A stretch of DNA of 64,000 nucleotides from NCBI GenBank assembly GCA_018842655.1, contig JAGTWN010000004.1:124001-188000 (forward strand). Direction: 5' to 3'. The stretch is from Candidatus Pantoea haifensis. Lineage in GTDB: Bacteria > Pseudomonadota > Gammaproteobacteria > Enterobacterales > Enterobacteriaceae. The notes under the pieces are model-generated. The model was not told where the DNA came from, searched no databases, and saw nothing but the letters and a program-made list of their open reading frames with translations. The stretch's first letter is position 1. Each line of letters begins with the position of its first letter. Both the position numbers and the translations under genes were made by a program. Of the stretch, positions 43,989-55,518 are shown one piece after another.

Positions 43989-45857
43989 ATGATGGACAAT
44001 TTACGCGCGGCGTCAAACCATGTCGTGCTCAAGATTATTTTGGGGTTGATTATTCTCTCCTTTGTGCTGACCGGCGTTGGCAACTATCTGATTGGCGGCA
44101 ACAATGATTATGCAGCCAAAGTCAACGGTCAGGAGATCAGTCGGGCGCAACTGGAACAGGCGTTCAACAACGAGCGCAGCCGTCAACAGCAAATGTTAGG
44201 CGATCAGTTCTCTCAGCTAGCCAGCAACGATGGCTATATGCAACAGATTCGCCAGCAAGCGTTGTCTCAGCTCGTTGATCAGGCATTGCTCGACGATTAC
44301 ATCAAAACACTTCACATTAGCATCAGTGACGATCAGGTTAAGCAAGCGATCTTCAATCAAAAAGCATTTCAAACCAACGGCAAGTTCGATAACGCCAAAT
44401 ACAACGGTTTGATCTCCAGCATGGGCTTTACCGCTGACCAGTATGCTGAAGCCTTACGTAAACAGCTTTCAAACCAGCAATTAATTAACGCCGTCGCAAA
44501 TACCGATTTCATGCTGAAGGGTGAAACCAGCAAGCTGGTTGATCTGGTTGCCCAAAAGCGAGACATACGTCAGGCGACCATTAATGTTGATGCGCTTGCC
44601 GTTAAACAGACGGTAACGGATGATGAAATTAATCAGTATTATCAACAACATAAAAACAGCTTTTTAGCACCAGAGCAGTTCCGCGTCAGCTACATCAAGC
44701 TGGATGCAGCCAGCATGCAGCAAGCTGCCAGCGATGCTGATATTCAAAATTGGTACGACCAACATAAAGCTGATTATTCGCAACCACAGCGTAATCGCTA
44801 CAGCGTTATTCAGACCAAAACAGAAGCTGATGCTGAAGCTTTGTTAGCGCAGTTGAAAGAGGGAGCGGACTTTGCTGAACTGGCAAAAAGCAAATCCATT
44901 GATCCCATTTCAGCGCGTAAAGGCGGCGATATGGGGTGGCTGGAACCTTCCACCACACCGGATGAGCTGAAAAACGCCGGTCTGACTCAAAAAGGCCAAC
45001 TGTCAGGCGTAATTAAATCGTCTGTTGGTTTTCTGATTGTCCGTCTGGATGACATTCAGGCTGAGCAGGTCAAACCGCTGACTGAAGTGCGCGAGGCTGT
45101 CGCTGATAAAGTGAAGCAGGAAAAAGGTGTCGATGCGTTTTATCAGCTGCAGCAGAAAGTGAGCGAAGCCGCCAGCAATGACAATGAGTCGCTGGCGGGT
45201 GCTGAGCAAGCGTCTGGCATGAAAGCCACTGAAACTGGCTGGTTCAGCCGTGATAATCTGCCAAAAGAACTCGACTTCGAGGCGGTAAAACAGGCCATCT
45301 TTAATGGCGGCTTAGTGGGGCAAAACGGTGCGCCGGGTAATAACTCGGAGATCATTAGCGTAGAGGGCGATCGTGCATTTGTGTTGCGTATCAGTGAGCA
45401 CAAGCCAGAAGCGATTAAACCGTTGGATCAGGTTAAAGCGCAAATCACCGACACGCTGAAACACGATAAAGCGCAGCAGCAAGCCAAAGCGCAGGCTGAC
45501 AAGCTGCTGGCCGATCTCAAAGCCGGTAAGCAAGATGCGTTAAGTGCTGCTGGTCTGACGCTCAGTGCCAGCACTACGGTTGATCGTAACGTGCAGGATC
45601 CTGTAGCACAGGCTGCGTTCAATCTGCCACAGCCAGCGGATAACAAACCGTCGTGGGGCGTAAGTGAGGATATGCAGGGCAACGTCGTGTTGTTAGCGGT
45701 AGATAAAGTGAGCACAGGCTCGATGCCGCAAGCGCAAATCGATGAAATGGTTAAAGGCGTAACGCAGAATAACGCCCAGCTGGCGTTTGAAGCCCTGCTG
45801 CAAAACTTGCGTAAAGAGGCAAAAATTAAGTACGGTGCTGCGGCACAAATGCAGTAA
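43989..45857 (+). CDS. ppiD: PpiD, periplasmic folding chaperone at the Sec translocon
   Basis: Membrane-anchored, SurA-like periplasmic chaperone that binds proteins leaving SecYEG. 622 residues. One membrane segment (about 14-36, VVLKIILGLIILSFVLTGVG), an N-terminal chaperone domain (ISRAQLEQAFNNERSRQQQ), a parvulin domain at about 265-355 (YSVIQTKTEADAEALLAQLKEGADFAELAK ... KGGDMGWLEPS), and a second domain that ends KYGAAAQMQ. ATG at 43989 (MMDNLRAASNHVVLK) is chosen over an open frame 81 bases upstream by conservation. Terminator follows. Confidence 0.95.
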   Translation: MMDNLRAASNHVVLKIILGLIILSFVLTGVGNYLIGGNNDYAAKVNGQEISRAQLEQAFNNERSRQQQMLGDQFSQLASNDGYMQQIRQQALSQLVDQALLDDYIKTLHISISDDQVKQAIFNQKAFQTNGKFDNAKYNGLISSMGFTADQYAEALRKQLSNQQLINAVANTDFMLKGETSKLVDLVAQKRDIRQATINVDALAVKQTVTDDEINQYYQQHKNSFLAPEQFRVSYIKLDAASMQQAASDADIQNWYDQHKADYSQPQRNRYSVIQTKTEADAEALLAQLKEGADFAELAKSKSIDPISARKGGDMGWLEPSTTPDELKNAGLTQKGQLSGVIKSSVGFLIVRLDDIQAEQVKPLTEVREAVADKVKQEKGVDAFYQLQQKVSEAASNDNESLAGAEQASGMKATETGWFSRDNLPKELDFEAVKQAIFNGGLVGQNGAPGNNSEIISVEGDRAFVLRISEHKPEAIKPLDQVKAQITDTLKHDKAQQQAKAQADKLLADLKAGKQDALSAAGLTLSASTTVDRNVQDPVAQAAFNLPQPADNKPSWGVSEDMQGNVVLLAVDKVSTGSMPQAQIDEMVKGVTQNNAQLAFEALLQNLRKEAKIKYGAAAQMQ

Positions 45858-45892
45858 GCCTCACAAAAAACAGGTAATACCTGAAACTTATC

Positions 45893-45914
45893 AAGGCCGC
45901 TTTCGCGGCCTTTT
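45893..45914 (+). terminator. Terminator after ppiD
   Basis: AAGGCCGC/GCGGCCTT stem with TTTC loop followed by T residues, 36 bases after the ppiD stop. Confidence 0.85.
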
Positions 45915-45996
45915 CCATTTTTGCATCTTGCCTTTTGAGCCTTTTTCCTCAACGTGACACCCTGAGCCTGCTGTTAAACACAAGGAGAAACACAGC

Positions 45997-46319
<323 letters not shown>

Positions 46320-46416
46320 GATGAAGCGCATCTCTGCACGATAGCCTGCTGCAACGGTTAGACTCTGCTACATTGAACAGGTCCAACCAGTTACTTGTCA
46401 GCAGCAGGAGATTAAA

Positions 46417-46815
46417 ATGCGAACCACTATCAAAGTGCGCGGCTATCATTTAGATGTCTATCAGCATGTTAACAATGCGCGTTATCTGGAATTTTTAGAG
46501 GAGGCGCGTTGGCAATGGCTGGAAGACGCTGATGCCTTTAACTGGCTTCAGGAACAGAAACTGGCGTTTGTGGTGGTTAATATCAACATTAACTATCGTC
46601 GCCCGGCGGTGCTGGGCGACGTATTGGAAATTGACAGCGAAGTGGTTCAGTTGAACGGTAAGAGCGGCATTATCGCGCAACGTGTGTTACTGGCTGGCGA
46701 AGAGGGAACAGTGGCTGATGCGGCGCTCACGTTTGTGTGTATCGATTTACGTAGCCAGAAAGCCGTGCCGTTAGAAGGGGAATTACGGCAACGATTACAA
46801 GCATTAATGGCATAA
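46417..46815 (+). CDS. fadM: FadM (YbaW), long-chain acyl-CoA thioesterase III
   Basis: Hotdog-fold thioesterase cleaving long-chain acyl-CoAs, linked in E. coli to beta-oxidation of unusual fatty acids. 132 residues as in E. coli, with the active-site segment YQHVNNARYLEFLEEARW near residue 14-31. AGCAGGAGA precedes the ATG. It converges on queC with a hairpin (46823-46847) between. Confidence 0.94.
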   Translation: MRTTIKVRGYHLDVYQHVNNARYLEFLEEARWQWLEDADAFNWLQEQKLAFVVVNININYRRPAVLGDVLEIDSEVVQLNGKSGIIAQRVLLAGEEGTVADAALTFVCIDLRSQKAVPLEGELRQRLQALMA

Positions 46816-46855
46816 AAACAGGGCGGCGAAAAAGCGCCATTCGCCGCAAAAGAGT

Positions 46856-47550
46856 TTAATTCAGACCCGATTTACGCTTCATCGCGGCCATTACACCGGG
46901 CCGATCGTTTAAATAGTTATTGAGGCCGTTAGCGCGTAAATGACAAGCTGCACATTCGCCGCAGCCGTCACCCTTAATGCCGTTATAGCAGGTTAAGGTT
47001 TGTTCACGCACCAGCGGCAGTTGCTGCCAGTAATCAGCCAGCGCCCAGGTTTCAGCTTTGTTAAGCCACATCAGCGGCGTTTCAAAACGGATATCGCGTG
47101 CCATGCCAAGATTTACCGCGTGATTAAGTGCTTTGACAAACTCATCGCGACAATCAGGATAGCCAGAAAAATCGGTTTCACATACGCCGGTGATGACTGC
47201 TTCAGCTTCAACTTGCCAGGCATAAACCGATGCCAGCGTGAGGAACAGAATATTTCGACCCGGAACAAACGTGCTGGGTAATCCGCTGGCACTGGGATTG
47301 TAGGCTGGAACCGGAATGTTATCGCGCGTCAGGCTACTGACGGCAAGTTCATTCAGCATCGTCACATCCAGCACTTTATGTGCTCGTGCCCCAGTTGAAG
47401 CGAAAGCTCCCGTGCAACGTCGATCTCTTCACGATGACGCTGACCATAATCGAAAGTGACACAATGCACTTCATCATATTGTTGAAGTGCCTGAATTAAA
47501 CAGGTGGTGGAGTCTTGCCCACCACTGAAAACGACAACAGCGCGTTTCAT
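46856..47550 (-). pseudogene. queC: QueC, 7-cyano-7-deazaguanine (preQ0) synthase, one frameshift
   Basis: Makes preQ0 from carboxy-deazaguanine with ATP and ammonia; its product feeds the tgt/queA pathway encoded earlier in the window. The N-terminal PP-loop SGGQDSTT (9-16) is in one frame, which breaks after ELSLQLG. The remainder ([23 protein letters not shown] ... [18 protein letters not shown], with the zinc cysteines) is in another. The break lies in four C on the plus strand (47399-47402); a fifth restores 231 residues, the E. coli length. Confidence 0.92.
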
Positions 47551-47590
47551 GATCTTTTCCTGATAACAAATTTTGCCTTATGGTAATGCC

Positions 47591-49318
47591 TCACTCCGCT
47601 GCTGAACAGCTGTGTGACGTGCTAATCGGAGGAGGGATCCAGGCTCGATTAAAATCAAACCAGCCCAGCGCGTTTAGCTGAATGCCTTCTACGCCTGGTG
47701 GTGCTGAAATTTGATAGCGAAAGTTGAACAGCGGCAGTAATACGCCATCACTCATCAATGCATGATAAAGACGGTGTAAGGCGCTGGCGCGAGCAGCAGA
47801 ACTGGCAATCTGTTGCAGACTGGTAAGCTGCTGCTGCACAGCTTCGCCCTGGGGGATCGCAGAAAATCATGCCACAACGGATCCAACTTCAACCAGTGGG
47901 AGAGCGTGAATACCGGCGCGTCACCAATCAGGCGATCGCCCATGACTAAATCAGCGCCAGCGAGTTGATGAATATCCTGCCATCGCTTAACGCGATGAAA
48001 AACAACGTTCAGTATGCAGCCATTTGCCCGTAACAGTTTCTTTAGCGCATGTGCCATGTCGTGCAGTTCAACCGGTAAGTGATAGTGCAGCGTCAGACTT
48101 TTGGGCAATCGCTGTTCATTTTCTTCCAGCGGTGGCACTGGCCAGCCAGGCAAAAGTTCTTTACTTGGCGTTAACAACCCTGCTTCAAGCGGTAGCTGCG
48201 CGATAAGGCCGCTCTGTTGAATCAGGTAAAAAAGTCGGCGCGCCTGACTGGATGTGAATCCTGCCCGAGGCCGACAGACCAGATAGCAGAACCCCACGCT
48301 TATACTGCGACTGACGGGGCGCAAACTGTCCAGTTCATGACTGTTGCCAATCGCAATTTGTACCGGATGACGACAGCTGGTGTCAGGTATGCGATCAAAC
48401 AATTTAGGCGTTATCCAGTATTCGATCGCCTGCATCAGGGGAAGCTGTAGATGCCAGCGAGCATGACTTTCAATCCTGACCCATTCAGGCGTGAAATGCG
48501 CAAGTTTCCATGGGCCACTGCCGGTATGAGGTTCGCTGGGGTGCGGCAGCAGGCAAAGCGAATGAGCAAGATGCCAGGGCAACCAGTAATCACTTTTATT
48601 TAGCTGGAAACGCAACGCCAGCGGGTGAGGCGCATCAATGTGCGTCACGCTGTTGAGTAACTGGCGAACACGTGGATCCCGTATTATCTGCTCAAACTGC
48701 GCCACTAGCTGACTGGCCTGTATAGGTTCATCGTTGTGCCAGAAAATTTGCGGCCGTAACCAGAACAACCATACGCGCCCTTGCGCATCATGCTGCCAGT
48801 GATGCGCTAAATCGCCAACCGGCTCATCGTGATGAAACCGCGTCAGGCCGGAAAAAGTTGGTGAACCAGATGTTGTTCGGCACGCCCGTTGATTTGTAAC
48901 GGCTGGACGCTTTCCAGTGGCCGGTAGTAAGGCACACGCAGCACGGGCGAATTGTTTTGCCACTGACCCCCATCAGTGGCTGCAACAAATTGAGGAGCTT
49001 TTCCGGCGCCAGGTCCAGCATCTTTAATGCATCTGTAGTGTCACCGCACTGCAGGTGATGTTGCAGGTGATGTTGCAGCAGCTGTTGGCGCAGCTGTTCC
49101 GGGGAGTAGAGAAATTCCAGCGAGCCTTGCTTACCGCGTCCCGATTCGCCTTGCCAGCGCAGCCAGCCAGTCTGCTGCCACTGAGACAGTAAGGTGCGCA
49201 TATGCCGCTCGCTGCAAATACAGTGACGCGCCATCTCGGCGATACAAGTGCGTTGTGTCGCACCCAGGCTTTGCTGCCAGAGGCGCTGAAATTGATTAAG
49301 GCGGTTGAGTTGGCGCAT
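47591..49318 (-). pseudogene. ybaE: YbaE, SgrR-like DNA-binding/solute-binding protein, three frameshifts
   Basis: Member of the SgrR family: an N-terminal winged-helix domain (about 1-110, MRQLNRLNQFQRLWQQ and CICSERHMRTLLSQWQQ) joined to a family-5 solute-binding domain. No ligand or target is known to me. Four frame segments are needed. Breaks at five C (48967-48971), five A (48852-48856) and five G (47851-47855), plus-strand view, are each repaired by one base to give QPLMGGQWQNNSPVLRVPYYRPL, HQLFSGLTRFHHDE and RSPQGEAVQQQL. The whole is then about 576 residues, similar to E. coli YbaE. The position between queC and cof is also that of ybaE. Confidence 0.82.
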
Positions 49319-49410
49319 CGTAAAACCGGAACAATTTTTTAAAAGTATTCACTATTACTTCCGTGATTAAAAGGTAATAGTAAGGGTCAGTTTTCAGCGA
49401 GAGTAACGTA

Positions 49411-50232
49411 ATGGCACGCTTAGCGGCATTTGATATGGACGGCACCTTACTGTTGCCTAACCATCAACTGGGAAAAGAGACGTTGGCGAGTTTGCAGGCA
49501 TTGCATGTGCGTAATGTACAGCTGGCCTTTGCCACCGGGCGTCATCAGCTAGAAATGCAGATCCTGCGTCAGCAAATCACGTTACCGGCGTGGCTGATCA
49601 CAGGTAATGGTACACGTGTTCACGATCGGGACGGAAATCTGCTGTTTGCCTGTGATCTGTTGCCGTCAGTTGCGGAAGAGGTCATTCATACAGACTGGCA
49701 GACCACAGCCTCACTGCACGTGTTTAATGATGAAGGCTGGTTTACTGAACGTCCTTTGCCCTCTTTGCTCGCAGCACATCAGATGAGTGGCTTTCATTAT
49801 CAACTGCGCGACTTAAAAGCCATGCCAGGGAATGAGGTCACGAAAATCTGTTTCGTTGATGAACATCATCGTTTGTGCCAGCTAAAAGACCAGCTTGATG
49901 CTGCTTTAGATCAGCGCGCCAGTATCTGTTTTTCAGCCTGGAATTGTCTGGAGGTACTGCCGCTCGGTTGCAATAAAGGCAGTGCCCTTGCCATGCTTTG
50001 CCAGCATCTCTCATTGACTTTGGCCGAATGCATGGCCTTTGGTGATGCGATGAACGATCGTGAAATGTTAGCCCAGGTCGGTAAAGGCTTTCTCATGGGC
50101 AACGCGATGAGTGAACTCAAAGCAGCATTACCGCATTTACCGGTTATTGGGCATTGCGAGACACAGGCAGTGTCTCACTATTTAAATCACTGGCTCTCCA
50201 CACCCGACCTCGCTTATTCCCCCGAATGCTGA
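49411..50232 (+). CDS. cof: Cof, HMP-PP phosphatase (HAD family)
   Basis: HAD-superfamily phosphatase; E. coli Cof hydrolyses the thiamin precursor HMP-pyrophosphate and other phosphates. 273 residues with motif I DMDGTLL (Asp8, Asp10), motif II near STGR-like FATGRHQLE, and motif [12 protein letters not shown] near 211. The C2-type cap fits Cof-like enzymes. A weak ribosome site (GAGAGTAACGT) precedes the ATG. It is divergent from ybaE, and a terminator follows. Confidence 0.92.
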   Translation: MARLAAFDMDGTLLLPNHQLGKETLASLQALHVRNVQLAFATGRHQLEMQILRQQITLPAWLITGNGTRVHDRDGNLLFACDLLPSVAEEVIHTDWQTTASLHVFNDEGWFTERPLPSLLAAHQMSGFHYQLRDLKAMPGNEVTKICFVDEHHRLCQLKDQLDAALDQRASICFSAWNCLEVLPLGCNKGSALAMLCQHLSLTLAECMAFGDAMNDREMLAQVGKGFLMGNAMSELKAALPHLPVIGHCETQAVSHYLNHWLSTPDLAYSPEC

Positions 50233-50243
50233 GGATTGCAGTG

Positions 50244-50268
50244 AACCGGACGGGATGTCCGGTTTTTT
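50244..50268 (+). terminator. Terminator after cof
   Basis: AACCGGAC/GTCCGGTT stem with GGGAT loop running into six T, 12 bases beyond the cof stop and overlapping the end of the convergent gene. Confidence 0.88.
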
Positions 50269-51299
50269 ATTCCATTTCGCGTAGCCACGGTTGAATGTCA
50301 CCGATCTGTTTTGCTACCCATTCTGGCTGATAATAACTGTCGAGGTAACGCTCGCCGCTATCGCATAACACTGTGACCAGTGCCCCTTTCTCACCCTGTG
50401 CCCGCATGCGTTTTGCTACCTGCATCATGCCCCAGAAATTGGTGCCGGTTGAGGCGCCAGGTTTACGTCCCAGCAGTTTTTCCAGTTTCAGCATGGCGGC
50501 AAGCGTCGCGGCATCCGGCACTTTCATTATTTCGTCAATGACGTCAGGCATGAAAGACGGTTCAACGCGCGGGCGACCAATCCCCTCAATCATACTGCCG
50601 CGCACGCTACGTAATTCCGTATCGCGGCTGTGCCAGTAATCAAAAAACACAGAATGCTGTGGATCAACCACCAATAATTGGGTGTCGTAACCTTGATAGC
50701 GAATATAACGACCCAACGTTGCAGATGTCCCACCGGTGCCGGCACCCATAATCAGGGTGTGCGGCGTTGCAAAGGGTTCATGCTTCATCTGGCGGAAAAT
50801 GCTTTCTGCAATATTATTATTGCCGCGCCAGTCGGTGGCGCGTTCGGCATAGGTAAACTGATCCATAAAATGGCCGTTTAATTCGCGTGCCAGCCGCTCC
50901 GATTCTGCATAAAGCTGGCAGGGATCTTCAACGAAATGGCACCGGCCGCCGTAAAACGTAATTTGTTCGATTTTGCGTTTGGCAGTGCTGGCTGGCATCA
51001 CCGCAATAAATGGCAGGCCAAGCAGACGGGCAAAATAGGCCTCAGAAATGGCCGTGCTGCCAGATGAGGCTTCGATAATCGGCGTGTTTTTTGATCCAGC
51101 CGTTCGCCAGACCATACAAAAATAGCGAACGTGCCAAACGATGCTTCAGGCTGCCGCTCGGATGGGTGCTTTCATCTTTCAGGTAAAACCAGATGCCAGG
51201 GAAATCAGCAAGATCGAAACGGATCAGGTGTGTTTCGGCGGATCGTTGAAAATCTGCATTGATCTCATTAATGGCGTGGCGGGTCCAGGCTGTGTGCAT
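50267..51299 (-). pseudogene. ccdA: PLP-dependent cysteine synthase-like enzyme (CcdA-type cysteine desulfhydrase), one frameshift
   Basis: Fold-type II pyridoxal-phosphate enzyme. The PLP lysine is in [12 protein letters not shown] near residue 52, the substrate loop in [19 protein letters not shown], and the phosphate-binding loop is GAGTGGTSATLG. The frame breaks after GWIK at six T on the plus strand (51087-51092). Two more T ([12 protein letters not shown]) or one fewer ([11 protein letters not shown]) would join the halves, giving 343-344 residues. It is divergent from an Lrp-type regulator gene. From memory, the same pair in Pantoea ananatis (ccdA-ccdR) is a cysteine-inducible cysteine desulfhydrase with its activator, and I infer the same role here. 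A cysteine synthase is the alternative. Confidence 0.75.
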
Positions 51300-51414
51300 G
51301 ACAGGTATCCGGCAAAATCAGTGACACACATTTTAAGGCACTGACGGGAAAAAAGATGGCTATATTGTCGCTAAAATGGTGTTGTCAGAGAAAAATTTTC
51401 TCCAGGAGCGCCAA

Positions 51415-51876
51415 ATGTTAGATAAAACTGACCGCAAAATTCTTGCATTGATGCAGCAAGATTGCACCTTATCACTCCAGGCGCTGGCAGAGGCAGTTAA
51501 TCTCACCACCACACCGTGCTGGAAACGCCTGAAAAAACTGGAAGATGATGGCATTATTCGCGCGCGCGTTGCGCTGCTGGATGGTGAAAAATTAGGGCTG
51601 TCACTCACAGCTTTTATGCTGGTCAAAACGCAACAGCACAGTCGTGACTGGTATCAGGCATTCGTCTCGGTAGTGCAGGCGATGCCCGAGGTGATGGCCT
51701 TTTATCGTATGGCGGGAGAATATGATTACCTGCTACGCGTCCAGGTTGCTGATATGAAAAGTTACGACGCGTTTTATAAACGATTAGTGAATGGTGTGCC
51801 GGGTTTGATCGATGTGACCTCCAGCTTCGCCATGGAAGAGATTAAATACACCACGGCTTTACCTGTCGCTCCCTGA
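51415..51876 (+). CDS. decR: DecR/YbaO (CcdR), Lrp/AsnC-family cysteine-responsive regulator
   Basis: Lrp-type transcription factor. 153 residues: N-terminal winged helix (about 1-60, [39 protein letters not shown]), then a RAM ligand-binding domain with [21 protein letters not shown]. Very close to E. coli DecR, an activator of cysteine detoxification. ATG at 51415 follows CAGGAGCGCCAA. It is divergent from the ccdA-like gene with about 115 bases between, so it probably activates that gene in response to cysteine. mdlA follows after 24 bases. Confidence 0.93.
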   Translation: MLDKTDRKILALMQQDCTLSLQALAEAVNLTTTPCWKRLKKLEDDGIIRARVALLDGEKLGLSLTAFMLVKTQQHSRDWYQAFVSVVQAMPEVMAFYRMAGEYDYLLRVQVADMKSYDAFYKRLVNGVPGLIDVTSSFAMEEIKYTTALPVAP

Positions 51877-51900
51877 GAGCTAAAGATTGAGAGCAGCGTT

Positions 51901-53669
51901 GTGCGATTATTCAGCCAGTTAAGTTGGTATTTTATACGCGAGTGGCGACGCTATTTAGGCGCCGTTACCTTATTAATCATCATTGCCGTTTTGCAACTGC
52001 TGCCACCGCATGTGGTCGGTATTATTGTGGATGGCGTCACCCATCACGACATGAGTATAGGGCGTGTCATGATGTGGATTGGCATCATGCTGCTCACGGC
52101 GATCGTGGTCTATCTGTTGCGCTACGTCTGGCGCGTATTGCTGTTTGGTGCGTCTTATCAGCTGGCAGTGGAGCTACGCGAAGATTTTTATCGCCAGCTG
52201 AGTCGTCAGCACCCGGCATTTTATCTGCGTCATCGCACCGGTGATTTAATTGCACGCGCCACGAATGATGTTGACCGCGTGGTTTTTGCTGCCGGTGAAG
52301 GTGTGTTAACGCTGGTGGATTCACTGGTAATGGGCTGTGTGGTATTGCTGGTCATGAGTACGCAGATTAGCTGGCAGCTTACCCTGTTATCACTGGTGCC
52401 GATGCCGATTATGGCATTGGTCATCCACCGCTACGGCAATCAGCTGCATCAGCGTTTTAAGCTGGCCCAGGCGGCGTTTTCCAGCCTCAACGATCAGACG
52501 CAAGAAAGCCTGACCAGCATTCGCATGATTAAATCTTTTGGTCTGGAGCAGCATCAGTCGCAGCAGTTTGCCGACATTGCGCGCGATACCGGTGAAAAGA
52601 ATCTGCGCGTTGCCCGCGTTGACGCTCGCTTCGATCCCACCATCTATATCGCGATTGGCTTTTCCAATTTACTGGCAATTGGCGGCGGAAGCTGGCTGGT
52701 CTGGCACCAGCAAATGACGCTGGGACAGCTGACCAGCTTTGTGATGTATCTCGGCTTGATGATTTGGCCAATGCTGGCGCTGGCGTGGATGTTTAACATT
52801 GTTGAACGCGGCAGCGCAGCGTGGAGCCGGATCCGCGCCTTACTGGCGGAAGCGCCAGCGGTTGAGGATGGTCAAAAAGTTCTGCCGCCAACGCCCGGCA
52901 TTCTGCAAGCTGCGATCCGTGATTTTCGCTACCCGGCCAGCGCAGGGCCGGTGCTGAGCCACGTTAATTTCCAACTCAAGCCTGGTGAAATGCTGGGCTT
53001 GTGTGGTCCCACCGGCAGCGGCAAAAGTACCTTACTGAGCCTGATTCAGCGCCACTTCGATATTCAACAGGGCGATATTCGTTTTCACAACACGCCGCTT
53101 CCGCAGTTGCGTATCGATAGCTGGCGTAGCCGCCTGGCGGTAGTAAGCCAGACGCCTTTCCTGTTTTCTGACAGTGTGGCAAACAATATTGCATTAGGTA
53201 AACCCAACGCCAGCCAGAAAGAGATTGAGCGTGTGGCGAAAATGGCCTGCATTCATGAGGATATATTGCGATTGCCACAAGGCTATGAGACCGAAGTGGG
53301 GAGCGCGGCGTCATGCTGTCGGGCGGACAAAAACAGCGTCTTTCCATTGCCAGGGCGTTACTGCTCAATGCTGAAATTCTCATCCTTGACGATGCGCTAT
53401 CGGCGGTTGATGGACGCACTGAACATGAAATTTTGCATAACTTACGCCTCTGGGGGAAAGGCCACACCTTGATTATTAGTGCGCATCGCCTGTCTGCCTT
53501 GACCGAAGCCAGCGAAATTCTGGTGCTGCAACAGGGCGCTGTTGCACAGCGCGGCGAGCACGATGCGTTAGTGGCCAAACCCGGCTGGTATCGCGATATG
53601 TACCGCTATCAGCAACTGGAGGCGGCGCTGGACGAAGATGAAAGTGAACAAGGGGTGCCACATGGCTAA
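51901..53669 (+). pseudogene. mdlA: MdlA (SmdA), heterodimeric multidrug ABC exporter subunit, one frameshift
   Basis: ABC half-transporter with six membrane helices (about 15-310) and a nucleotide-binding domain from about 335. GTG start, [11 protein letters not shown]. Walker A is GPTGSGKST; the frame breaks just before the signature, after TEVG, within four G (53298-53301). A fifth gives [21 protein letters not shown] and a total of 589 residues, about the E. coli length. The Walker B ends [13 protein letters not shown], with Asp in place of the usual catalytic Glu, as in E. coli MdlA. That is a degenerate site, typical of heterodimers. mdlB overlaps its end by 8 bases. Confidence 0.92.
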
Positions 53670-55437
53670 GTCACAACGCTTGTGGCCAACATTAAAGCGG
53701 TTACTGAGTTACGGTAAGCCCTGGCGCAAATCACTGTCGCTGGCGGTTGGCATGCTGTGGATTGCCGCTGCCGCGGAAGTAACCGGACCGGTATTAGTGA
53801 GTTATTTCATTGATAATCTGGTGGCGAAGCATCAAATGCCCTGGGCGCTGGTGGCAGGATTAGTTGTCAGCTTTATTCTGCTACAACTGCTGGCCGCCGC
53901 TTTGCATTACTGGCAGGCACTGCTGTTTAACCGCGCCGCAATCGGTGTGGTGCAGCGATTACGCAGCGATGTTATGAATGCTGCATTGCGCCAACCCTTG
54001 AGTGCTTTTGATACCCAACCCGTTGGACAGATAATCTCACGCGTCACCAACGATACTGAAGTGATCAAAGATCTCTACGTGACGGTAGTGGCGACCGTAT
54101 TACGCAGCGCGGCACTGGTCGGCGCGATGATGGTGGCGATGTTTAGCCTCGACTGGCGTATGGCGCTGGTGGCGATGCTGATTTTTCCAATGGTGCTGGT
54201 AGTGATGTTAATTTACCAACGCTACAGTACCCCTATTGCTCGCCGGGTACGAAGCTATCTTGCTGAAATCAATAACGGCTTTAACGAAGTGATCAGCGGT
54301 ATGAGCGTGATACAGCAGTTTCGCCAGCAGGCGCGTTTTGGTGAACGCATGTCCGAAGCCAGCCGTTCACACTATCTGGCACGCATGGAAACCCTGCGAT
54401 TAGATGGTTTTCTGCTGCGTCCTTTATTAAGCCTGTTTTCCGCGCTGGTCTTGTGTGGCCTGTTGATGCTGTTCAGTTTCTCCGTACCGGGTGTGTTCGA
54501 AGTGGGTGTACTTTATGCCTTCATTACCTATTTAGGACGGTTGAATGAGCCGCTGATTGAGCTCACCACGCAGCAATCGATGCTGCAACAGGCGGTCGTC
54601 TCTGGCGAACGCATTTTTGAGCTAATGGATGCCGCACAACAGCAATATGGCGGCGATACGCGGCCATTAACGTCGGGCCGTATTACGCTCAACAGCCTGA
54701 GCTTTGCCTATCGTGAAAATCGTGACGTCTTAACGGACATCAGTCTTGATGTACCTTCGCGTGGATTTGTTGCGCTGGTCGGACATACCGGCAGCGGCAA
54801 AAGCACCCTGGCGAACCTGTTGATGGGTTATTACCCGGTAACGCGCGGCGAAATTCGTCTCGACAATCGACCAATCAGTGAGCTGACGCATGCGGTTTTG
54901 CGGCGGGGTATTGCGATGGTACAGCAGGATCCAGTGGTGCTGGCTGACACGCTGTTAGCTAATGTGCGTCTGGGCCGTGATATCAGCGAAAGTGCCGTCT
55001 GGCAGGTGCTGGAGCAGGTACAACTGGCTTCACTGGCCCGCAGTATGCCAGACGGCATTCACACCAGGCTGGGCGAGCAGGGCAATAATCTTTCTGTTGG
55101 TCAGAAGCAATTACTGGCGCTGGCGCGTGTTCTGGTGGAATTGCCCCAAATTTTGATTCTTGATGAGGCGACAGCCAATATTGACTCAGGCACCGAACAG
55201 GCTATCCAGCAGACGCTGAAAACCTTGCGTCAGCACAGCACACTGGTAGTTATTGCGCATCGCCTTTCAACGATTACTGAAGCGAATACGATTTTAGTTC
55301 TGCATCGCGGTCAGGTCGTTGAGCAGGGTAATCATCAGCAATTACTCGCGCAGCAGGGCCGTTACTGGCAAATGTATCAGCTGCAACAAGCGGGTGATGA
55401 ACTTGCTTCGGGCATCTCATTAACAGCAGAAGGGTAA
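53662..55437 (+). CDS. mdlB: MdlB (SmdB), heterodimeric multidrug ABC exporter subunit
   Basis: Partner of MdlA in an inner-membrane exporter. 591 residues: six membrane helices, then Walker [10 protein letters not shown] near 378, signature [15 protein letters not shown] (noncanonical V) near 482, and Walker [15 protein letters not shown] with the catalytic Glu. ATG at 53662 ([22 protein letters not shown]) matches E. coli; the frame is open 24 bases upstream within mdlA. Coupled to mdlA by overlap. The glnK control region follows. Confidence 0.95.
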   Translation: MAKSQRLWPTLKRLLSYGKPWRKSLSLAVGMLWIAAAAEVTGPVLVSYFIDNLVAKHQMPWALVAGLVVSFILLQLLAAALHYWQALLFNRAAIGVVQRLRSDVMNAALRQPLSAFDTQPVGQIISRVTNDTEVIKDLYVTVVATVLRSAALVGAMMVAMFSLDWRMALVAMLIFPMVLVVMLIYQRYSTPIARRVRSYLAEINNGFNEVISGMSVIQQFRQQARFGERMSEASRSHYLARMETLRLDGFLLRPLLSLFSALVLCGLLMLFSFSVPGVFEVGVLYAFITYLGRLNEPLIELTTQQSMLQQAVVSGERIFELMDAAQQQYGGDTRPLTSGRITLNSLSFAYRENRDVLTDISLDVPSRGFVALVGHTGSGKSTLANLLMGYYPVTRGEIRLDNRPISELTHAVLRRGIAMVQQDPVVLADTLLANVRLGRDISESAVWQVLEQVQLASLARSMPDGIHTRLGEQGNNLSVGQKQLLALARVLVELPQILILDEATANIDSGTEQAIQQTLKTLRQHSTLVVIAHRLSTITEANTILVLHRGQVVEQGNHQQLLAQQGRYWQMYQLQQAGDELASGISLTAEG

Positions 55438-55481
55438 GTTGCACTCTTTTTGCGCGTCATTATCAGAATGTTCTGTATAAA

Positions 55482-55518
55482 TGCACTCCTTTGACGCCAC
55501 AAGCACCAAAGGAGTGCA
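55482..55518. promoter_or_regulatory. NtrC-type enhancer sites upstream of glnK
   Basis: AGCACC-AAAGG-AGTGCA (55502-55518) fits the NtrC site pattern TGCACC-N5-GGTGCA read in reverse. TGCACT-CCTTT-GACGCC (55482-55498) is a weaker second site. The outer halves form a 13-bp inverted repeat. They lie about 110-145 bases before the sigma-54 promoter, a normal enhancer distance. Confidence 0.6.
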
